Shown here: piece after piece, positions 7,781 through 11,969 of the stretch
How the letters are laid out: every line of letters starts with the position of its first letter
How positions within the stretch are numbered: the first letter of the stretch is position 1
NCBI GenBank assembly: GCA_035606665.1
Contig: DATNEY010000041.1
Span: forward strand, 1 to 18,147
DNA length: 18,147 nucleotides
DNA from: DASUGC01 sp035606665
GTDB taxonomy: Bacteria; Acidobacteriota; Vicinamibacteria; Vicinamibacterales; SCN-69-37
Direction: 5' to 3'
The notes under the pieces: model-generated
Database searches by the model: none
What the model was told of the DNA's origin: nothing
The model's input: the letters and a program-made list of their open reading frames with translations, nothing else
Position numbers and translations under genes: made by a program

Positions 7781-8707
7781 CTAGAACGGACGCGCACCCA
7801 TCCAGAAACCGTCGCGCGTGCGGACGCGGACGTCCTTCCGCGTGACGCGCACAGTGAGGCGATGCCAGCCTGGGGTCTCCGACGGCGTGAAGCCGAAGAG
7901 GTAGCCGGCTCTGAGGTCGCTGAGGATGTGGCGTGCGGCAAGATGCGCATCGCCGGGCGCTTCGGCGGCAAACGACGCGCCGCCCGTTCGGCCCGTCAGA
8001 TCATCCAGTCGCGCGCTGCGGCCGCCTTCAACCGGCTCGAGCGCGACTTCCGAAGGATCGAGCACTCGATCCGGCGGGGTGACCGCCAGCACGTACACCG
8101 GAACGTCGATCAAGCTGGCGATCCGGGACGCGGCGGCGGCCGTGAGCTCGCTGCTGTTGTCGTGTCCATCCGTGACTGCGACCACCGCCCTCCGCAACGA
8201 CCGCCGGTCGCCCAGTTCCCGCGCCGCTGCCGCGGCTGCGTCATGCAGCGACGTCGCGCCGAACGGTTTGACGCGATCGAATCCCCGCCGGACGCGATCG
8301 AGATCCGATGTGAAGGGCACGATTTGCTGCAGGGTCTTGTCGAAGGTCAGCAGCGCGATTTCATCGATCGACTGGAACTGCCCGAGCAGCATCTCCATGG
8401 CCTGACGCGCGATGGCCAGGCGCGGACCGAGCGCCATGCTTCCGCTGGTGTCGATCAGGAGCGAGATGCTGACGCCCTCGACGTCTGCGCCGAGGTTGTC
8501 AAACGGTACGGCCCGGCCCTCGTCGAAGACCTGGAAATCCTTCGGCACGAGGCCCATGACCGGCCGTCCCTGGCCGTCCTTGACGACCACGTTGAGGGAG
8601 ACGCGACTGGCGCCGGCCCTGAACGTCGGCCGCTGTTCTTGCGCAAAGGCAGCCAGACCGGCGGCAAACACCGCCATGACGATCAGCCCGCTGAACCGCG
8701 ATTGCAC
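7781..8707 (-). CDS. VWFA-related acidobacterial-type VWA domain protein, exported
   Basis: This is a 308-residue protein with a GTG start. A signal peptide (QSRFSGLIVMAVFAAGLAAF) is followed by SLNVVVKDGQGRPVMGLVPK and DFQVFDEG, the standard opening of the VWFA-related acidobacterial family, and then the VWA domain. The metal-ion-dependent adhesion site is intact: D86-x-S88-x-S90 (DTSGS), T152 in GATSLHDA, and D180 in TDGHDN. A beta-rich C-terminus ends with GYLFGFTPSETPGWHRLTVR. Length is normal for the family. Proteins of this kind are abundant in Acidobacteriota and probably mediate metal-dependent protein contacts outside the cytoplasm, but no partner is known. AGGGG lies nine bases before the GTG. 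The GH127 gene follows 22 bp downstream on the same strand. Confidence 0.88.
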   Translation of the reverse strand: MQSRFSGLIVMAVFAAGLAAFAQEQRPTFRAGASRVSLNVVVKDGQGRPVMGLVPKDFQVFDEGRAVPFDNLGADVEGVSISLLIDTSGSMALGPRLAIARQAMEMLLGQFQSIDEIALLTFDKTLQQIVPFTSDLDRVRRGFDRVKPFGATSLHDAAAAAARELGDRRSLRRAVVAVTDGHDNSSELTAAAASRIASLIDVPVYVLAVTPPDRVLDPSEVALEPVEGGRSARLDDLTGRTGGASFAAEAPGDAHLAARHILSDLRAGYLFGFTPSETPGWHRLTVRVTRKDVRVRTRDGFWMGARPF

Positions 8708-8716
8708 TAGCGTAAT

Positions 8717-8721
8717 CCCCT
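8717..8721 (-). promoter_or_regulatory. Shine-Dalgarno of the VWA gene
   Basis: On the minus strand AGGGG lies nine bases before the GTG at 8707. It supports this GTG as the true start, which also preserves the signal peptide. Confidence 0.6.
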
Positions 8722-8750
8722 ATTAATAGATATCGGCAGGCGCGCGAGTC

Positions 8751-8947
8751 TTGACAGCCTTACAGGTTCGTGGGAGGCTCCAGATGTTCAATCCATGACG
8801 GTGTGTCACGCGTGCGCATGTTGTTGTCTCGGGGCGTCTGCCTCCGAGTGCCGCGCGGTGTCTGGATAAGAGACTTTTAGAGCCACAAAGCTCACGCGAT
8901 CTTCAAACGGCCCGGATGGCAAATGCCTCCGGGCCGTTTTCTTTTTT
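8751..8947 (+). ncRNA. Candidate small RNA or structured leader upstream of the cysteine synthase fusion
   Basis: The 273 bp between the VWA start and the cysteine synthase start hold no convincing gene. On the plus strand there is a TTGACA at 8751-8756 without a good -10 partner. A stable hairpin lies at 8828-8848 (CTCGGGGC / GCC-T-CCGAG, loop GTCT), a small hairpin at 8880-8893 (GAGC, loop CACAAA, GCTC), and a very strong intrinsic terminator at 8905-8947. Because no plus-strand gene lies immediately upstream, the terminator must end a non-coding transcript or regulate the downstream genes by attenuation. I do not recognise a known RNA family: the SAM-I, c-di-GMP and SRP signatures I looked for are absent, and 6S RNA cannot be excluded by eye. 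Confidence 0.35.
8905..8947 (+). terminator. Strong intrinsic terminator
   Basis: The arm AAACGGCCCGGA (8905-8916) pairs perfectly with TCCGGGCCGTTT (8928-8939). The stem continues after a one-base bulge (T8917) with GGC/GCC around the loop AAAT. It is followed by TTTTCTTTTTT, giving a 15-bp GC-rich stem with a T-tract in the plus direction. It ends 49 bases before the cysteine synthase ATG. Confidence 0.9.
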
Positions 8948-8995
8948 GCGCCTGCGCGGCTTACGCCGCTTCGGCGAGACAGGTTGGCGACAGGA

Positions 8996-10327
8996 ATGAC
9001 TGTGTTGGAAACACCTATTTCGATCGGCCGGACGCCGCTGGTGCGTCTATCGCGCTTCGAGCCGCGGGCCGGCGTGGAGCTCTACGCGAAGCTCGAGTCG
9101 ATGAATCCGGGCGGCTCGGTCAAGGACCGGGCCGCCCAGGCCATCGTCGATGACGCGATCAAGCGCGGCAGACTAGCCGGGTCTAAAGACCCGGCCTCCA
9201 GGGTCTCGATCCTGCTCGACGCGACATCCGGCAACACTGGGATCGCCTACGCGATGCTCGGCGCCGCGCACGGATTCCTCGTGAAGTTGTGCGTGCCGGC
9301 GAACGTCACCCCTGAACGCAAGCGGCTCCTGCGCGCCTACGGCGCGGACGTCGTCTGGACGGATCCGATGGACGGGAGCGACGGCGCGATTGCAGAGGCA
9401 CGGCGGCTCTACGCATCGAATCCTGAGTCGTTCTTCTACGCCGATCAGTACAACAACGACGCCAACTGGCGCGCGCACTATGAGACGACAGGACCGGAGA
9501 TTCTCGAACAGACAGACGGCCGGGTCACCCACTTTGTCGCCGGTCTCGGCACATCCGGCACGTTCATGGGCACTGGCCGGCGCCTGCGCGCATCACGCCC
9601 CGGAATCGAACTCGTGACCGTCGAGCCTGACTCACCTCTTCACGGTCTCGAGGGCCTGAAGCACATGGGCACGGCGATCGTGCCGGGTATCTACGACGCG
9701 GGCCTCGCTACCTCGCACATGACGGTCTCGACCGAGGAGGCGCACGCGATCACGCGCGCGCTGGCGCGAGACGCGGGCTTGCTCGTCGGCCCGTCGAGCG
9801 GCGCGGCGCTCGCGGCGTCCATCGCGCTCGCCCGCACGCTCGATCGCGGTGTCATCGTCACGGTCTTTCCTGATGGCGGCGCTCGCTATCTTTCTGAACC
9901 TCTGTGGGATAGCGACACCGCCCAGCTCGTGTTGCCCGCCGAAGCCCGAGCCGCGATCCGCACGCATGCGATTGCGGCATACCCGGACGAAGCGTGTGGC
10001 GTGCTCCTGGGATCGAGCGTGAACACGGTCAGCGCCGCAATTTCATTGGACAACACCACCGATCTCGAGCGGCGCCGGCGTTTTCTTGTCGGCCCGGACG
10101 AATACCGCAGAGCCGAGCGGCACGCGGCCGAGTCCGGCCTTGAGATCGTCGGCTTCTACCACTCGCACCCCGACCATCCGGCCGAGCCGTCGGCGTTCGA
10201 TCTCGAGCACGCGTGGCCGAACCTGAGCTACGCGATTCAATCCGTACGGAACGGCGCGGCACGCGACCTCCGCTCGTGGAGGCTGCGCAATGACAGGAGC
10301 GCCTTCATTGAGGAATTGATTGATTGA
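8996..10327 (+). CDS. cysM: Cysteine synthase (CysM type) fused to a JAMM/Mec metalloprotease
   Basis: This is a 443-residue cytosolic protein. Residues 1 to about 300 are a PLP-dependent cysteine synthase: RTPLVRLSR, NPGGSVKDR with PLP lysine K43, the substrate loop TSGNTG, and GLGTSGTFMGTGR. It reads closer to mycobacterial CysM (THFVAGLGT-x-GT-x-MGTGR), which takes sulfur from thiocarboxylated CysO and uses O-phosphoserine, than to sulfide-using CysK. Residues of about 312-440 are a JAMM (MPN+) domain like mycobacterial Mec: E332 in YPDEACGVLLG, and zinc ligands H389, H391 and D402 in HSHPDHPAEPSAFD. Mec cleaves the CysO-cysteine adduct, so synthase and hydrolase are joined here. Residues around 58-70 (RLAGSKDPASRV) are encoded by an inserted palindrome. 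A TTG at 8984 is an alternative start. The CysO-MoeZ gene follows 63 bp downstream. Confidence 0.9.
   Translation: MTVLETPISIGRTPLVRLSRFEPRAGVELYAKLESMNPGGSVKDRAAQAIVDDAIKRGRLAGSKDPASRVSILLDATSGNTGIAYAMLGAAHGFLVKLCVPANVTPERKRLLRAYGADVVWTDPMDGSDGAIAEARRLYASNPESFFYADQYNNDANWRAHYETTGPEILEQTDGRVTHFVAGLGTSGTFMGTGRRLRASRPGIELVTVEPDSPLHGLEGLKHMGTAIVPGIYDAGLATSHMTVSTEEAHAITRALARDAGLLVGPSSGAALAASIALARTLDRGVIVTVFPDGGARYLSEPLWDSDTAQLVLPAEARAAIRTHAIAAYPDEACGVLLGSSVNTVSAAISLDNTTDLERRRRFLVGPDEYRRAERHAAESGLEIVGFYHSHPDHPAEPSAFDLEHAWPNLSYAIQSVRNGAARDLRSWRLRNDRSAFIEELID
9176..9195. repeat. Palindrome inserted in frame in the cysteine synthase coding region
   Basis: GCCGGGTCT (9176-9184), an AA centre and AGACCCGGC (9187-9195) form a perfect palindrome, preceded by TA. 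It shares the TAGCCGG...CTNNAG...CCGGC layout of the intergenic palindromes at 4692 and 11913. It adds roughly six to eight residues between the helix ending IKRG and the strand leading to TSGNTG, a place where related enzymes are shorter. Confidence 0.7.
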
Positions 10328-10388
10328 GGAATTGAGTGATTGATTGACCGATTGACCGATTGACCGATTGAGTGATTGAGGAGATTGA
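10307..10388. repeat. Tandem ATTG / ATTGANNN array spanning the cysM-cysO junction
   Basis: The stretch 10307-10382 is built of 8-bp units ATTGAGGA, ATTGAGTG and ATTGACCG (the last three times in a row) plus single ATTG half-units, all in a strict 4-bp phase; a final ATTGA follows one base later. It encodes the last residues of the upstream protein, supplies that gene's TGA stop (10325-10327), and its last ATTGAGGA unit supplies the Shine-Dalgarno of the next gene. The units are direct repeats without unique spacers, so this is not a CRISPR array. Confidence 0.9.
10378..10383 (+). promoter_or_regulatory. Shine-Dalgarno of the CysO-MoeZ fusion gene
   Basis: GAGGAG lies seven bases before the ATG at 10391 and formed from the last unit of the tandem array. 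It favours 10391 over the in-frame TTG at 10376. Confidence 0.75.
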
Positions 10389-10390
10389 AT

Positions 10391-11875
10391 ATGCCCGTCC
10401 GGATTCTGATTCCCACACCGCTTCGCCCGTTCACGAACGCGCAGTCAACGGTCACAGCCGACGGCGGCACCGTTGGCGATGCACTCCGATCGCTCACAAC
10501 TGAGTTCGCAGACCTGCGAACACATTTGTACGGTACCGATGGGCGGCTGCGGAACTTCGTCAACGTGTATTTGAACGACGATGACATCAGGTATCTGCAG
10601 AAGGAGCAGACGCCGGTGTCTTCCGGGGACACCATCAGCATCATTCCGTCAGTCGCCGGGGGTGTGGGTGTGTTGGGGCCAGCCGGCGTGATCGGGGCAG
10701 ACCCCGCACTTCAGGGGGCTGCCCCCACGCACGCCGAGCTCACGCACGAAGAAGTCCACCGGTACAGCCGGCACCTCATCATTCCCGAGGTCGGCGTCGA
10801 GGGTCAGCAGCGGCTCAAGAGAGCGCGTGTTGTCTGCGTCGGCGCCGGCGGACTTGGCTCACCAAGCGCGCTGTACCTGGCGGCGGCAGGTGTCGGCACG
10901 CTGGGGCTGGTGGATTTCGACACCGTGGACGCGAGTAATCTGCAGCGGCAGATTCTCTACAGCACGGCCGATGCCGGCCGCCGCAAACTCGACGCCGCTG
11001 CCGAACGGCTGACCGGCCTCAACCCGTCGGTGAGAGTCATCAAGCACGAGACCCCGCTCTCCTCCGCGAACGCGCTCGACATCCTGAAGGACTACGACAT
11101 CGTTGTCGACGGCGCGGACAACTTTCCCACGCGGTATCTGGTCAACGATGCGTGCGTGCTGCTCGGCAAGCCGAACGTGTACGGCAGCATCTTCCGTTTC
11201 GACGGCCAGGCAACGGTGTTCGCGACCAAAGACGGGCCGTGCTATCGCTGCCTCTATCCCGAGCCGCCGCCGCCGGGACTCGTGCCGAGTTGCGCGGAGG
11301 GCGGCGTCCTTGGCGTGCTGCCGGGGATCATCGGAACGATCCAGGCTGCCGAAGCGATCAAGATCATCCTCGGCGTCGGCCAGACACTCGCGGGCCGTCT
11401 GCTGACGCTCGATGCGCTGACGATGCAGTTCAGGACGCTGCGGCTGCGGCGGGATCCGGGCTGCCCTATCTGCGGAGATCACCCGACCGTCAAGGCGCTC
11501 ATCGATTACCAGCAGTTCTGCGGCATCGCGCCGGCAGCGACGGTGTCGGACGTTCCGGAAGTCTCGGTCGAGGAGCTCAAGGCCGAGATCGACGCGGGCG
11601 ATCACCTCTGGATTCTCGACGTGCGCGAGCCACGCGAGTGGGAGATTTGCCGGCTGCCTGGAACGACGCTCATTCCACTCGGCGAGTTGCCTAAGCGCCT
11701 GGCCGAGATTCCGCAGGGCGCGGACGCGCCCGACATCGTCGTGCATTGCAAGATGGGCGGCCGCAGCGCCAAGGCCGTGCGTCTCCTGCGCGATCACGGG
11801 ATTCCGTCGCGCAACCTGACAGGCGGCATCCTCGCGTGGATCGATCGGATCGATCCGAGTCAGCCGAAGTACTGA
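10391..11875 (+). CDS. moeZ: CysO-like ubiquitin-fold carrier fused to MoeB/ThiF E1 and rhodanese (MoeZ)
   Basis: This is a 494-residue protein with three domains. Residues 1-91 are a ThiS/MoaD/CysO beta-grasp sulfur carrier (MPVRILIPTPLRPFTN, FVNVYLNDDDIRYL, GDTISIIPSVAGG) ending in G90-G91. A 25-residue linker encoded partly by a palindrome follows. Residues of about 117-380 are an E1-like adenylyltransferase: RYSRHLIIPEVGVEGQQRL, nucleotide loop GAGGLGS at 151-157, DFDTVDASNLQRQI, VDGADNFPTRYLVND, zinc cysteines C284/C287 and C358/C361, and conserved C301 in PSCAEGG. Residues of about 390-494 are a rhodanese with catalytic C453 in HCKMGGRS. In mycobacteria MoeZ adenylates and thiocarboxylates CysO, which then feeds CysM. 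Here carrier and activator are one chain, so the diglycine is internal and presumably must be freed by proteolysis. Domain calls are firm; the processing step is inferred. Confidence 0.9.
   Translation: MPVRILIPTPLRPFTNAQSTVTADGGTVGDALRSLTTEFADLRTHLYGTDGRLRNFVNVYLNDDDIRYLQKEQTPVSSGDTISIIPSVAGGVGVLGPAGVIGADPALQGAAPTHAELTHEEVHRYSRHLIIPEVGVEGQQRLKRARVVCVGAGGLGSPSALYLAAAGVGTLGLVDFDTVDASNLQRQILYSTADAGRRKLDAAAERLTGLNPSVRVIKHETPLSSANALDILKDYDIVVDGADNFPTRYLVNDACVLLGKPNVYGSIFRFDGQATVFATKDGPCYRCLYPEPPPPGLVPSCAEGGVLGVLPGIIGTIQAAEAIKIILGVGQTLAGRLLTLDALTMQFRTLRLRRDPGCPICGDHPTVKALIDYQQFCGIAPAATVSDVPEVSVEELKAEIDAGDHLWILDVREPREWEICRLPGTTLIPLGELPKRLAEIPQGADAPDIVVHCKMGGRSAKAVRLLRDHGIPSRNLTGGILAWIDRIDPSQPKY
10694..10725. 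repeat. Inverted repeat encoding the carrier-E1 linker
   Basis: GGGGCAG-a-CCCC (10694-10705) pairs with GGGG-g-CTGCCCC (10714-10725) across the 8-base loop GCACTTCA: 11 pairs with one internal mismatch. It is translated as part of the linker GADPALQGAAP between the diglycine of the carrier and the E1 domain. Confidence 0.75.
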
Positions 11876-11888
11876 CGGGTTTTTCGTA

Positions 11889-11938
11889 GTCGGCGGGCTT
11901 CAGCCCGGCCGACCGGCGGCCTAAAGGCCGCCGGCTAC
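11889..11938. repeat. Paired REP-like palindromes between moeZ and the GH127 gene
   Basis: Two adjacent palindromes lie here. The first, GTCGGCGGGCT - TC - AGCCCGGCCGAC (11889-11912), has one bulged base. The second, CCGGCGGCCT - AA - AGGCCGCCGG (11913-11934), is perfect. The block is framed by GTAG at the left (11887-11890) and CTAC at the right (11935-11938). The first resembles the palindrome at 4692. The arrangement recalls BIME-like REP doublets. It may mark the 3' end of the moeZ transcript, but no T-run follows. Confidence 0.8.
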
Positions 11939-11957
11939 GGCGAGTCGAGAACAGCGC

Positions 11958-11963
11958 TAGGAT
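11958..11963 (+). promoter_or_regulatory. -10 hexamer TAGGAT placed for a leaderless mRNA
   Basis: TAGGAT ends 6 nt before the ATG at 11970, the same spacing as TATAGT before the GTG at 1492. No Shine-Dalgarno is present. A start of transcription at or next to the ATG is inferred. Confidence 0.4.
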
Positions 11964-11969
11964 TGCCGC

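Noticed and set aside
5263..7845. Several long plus-strand open frames across the minus-strand GH127 gene
   Set aside because: They are antisense shadows in GC-rich DNA. The minus strand carries intact GH127 catalytic motifs throughout.
8820..8895. SAM-I-like riboswitch on the minus strand (CTCTTATCCAGA resembles the usual start of that motif)
   Set aside because: The following conserved GGAGGGA, GGCCC and GGCAACC blocks are absent, and it would point towards the VWA gene rather than the sulfur genes.
8880..8935. Cyclic-di-GMP riboswitch (ACAAAGCTC and GGCAAATGCCTCCGG look loosely similar)
   Set aside because: The order and spacing of the conserved blocks do not fit, and the second part is fully explained by the terminator hairpin.
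10307..10388. Possible CRISPR array
   Set aside because: Units are 4 or 8 bp direct repeats with no unique spacers, so it is a simple tandem repeat.
10655..10700. Programmed frameshift at the GGGGG run after the carrier diglycine, which might release free CysO
   Set aside because: A +1 shift gives a short nonsense tail without a terminal GG, and a -1 shift runs on for dozens of codons. Neither yields a proper carrier end.
10859..11797. Minus-strand open frame of about 312 codons opposite the MoeZ domains
   Set aside because: The plus strand encodes the E1 and rhodanese motifs; the antisense product is Arg/His/Asp-rich with no recognisable domain or start signal.
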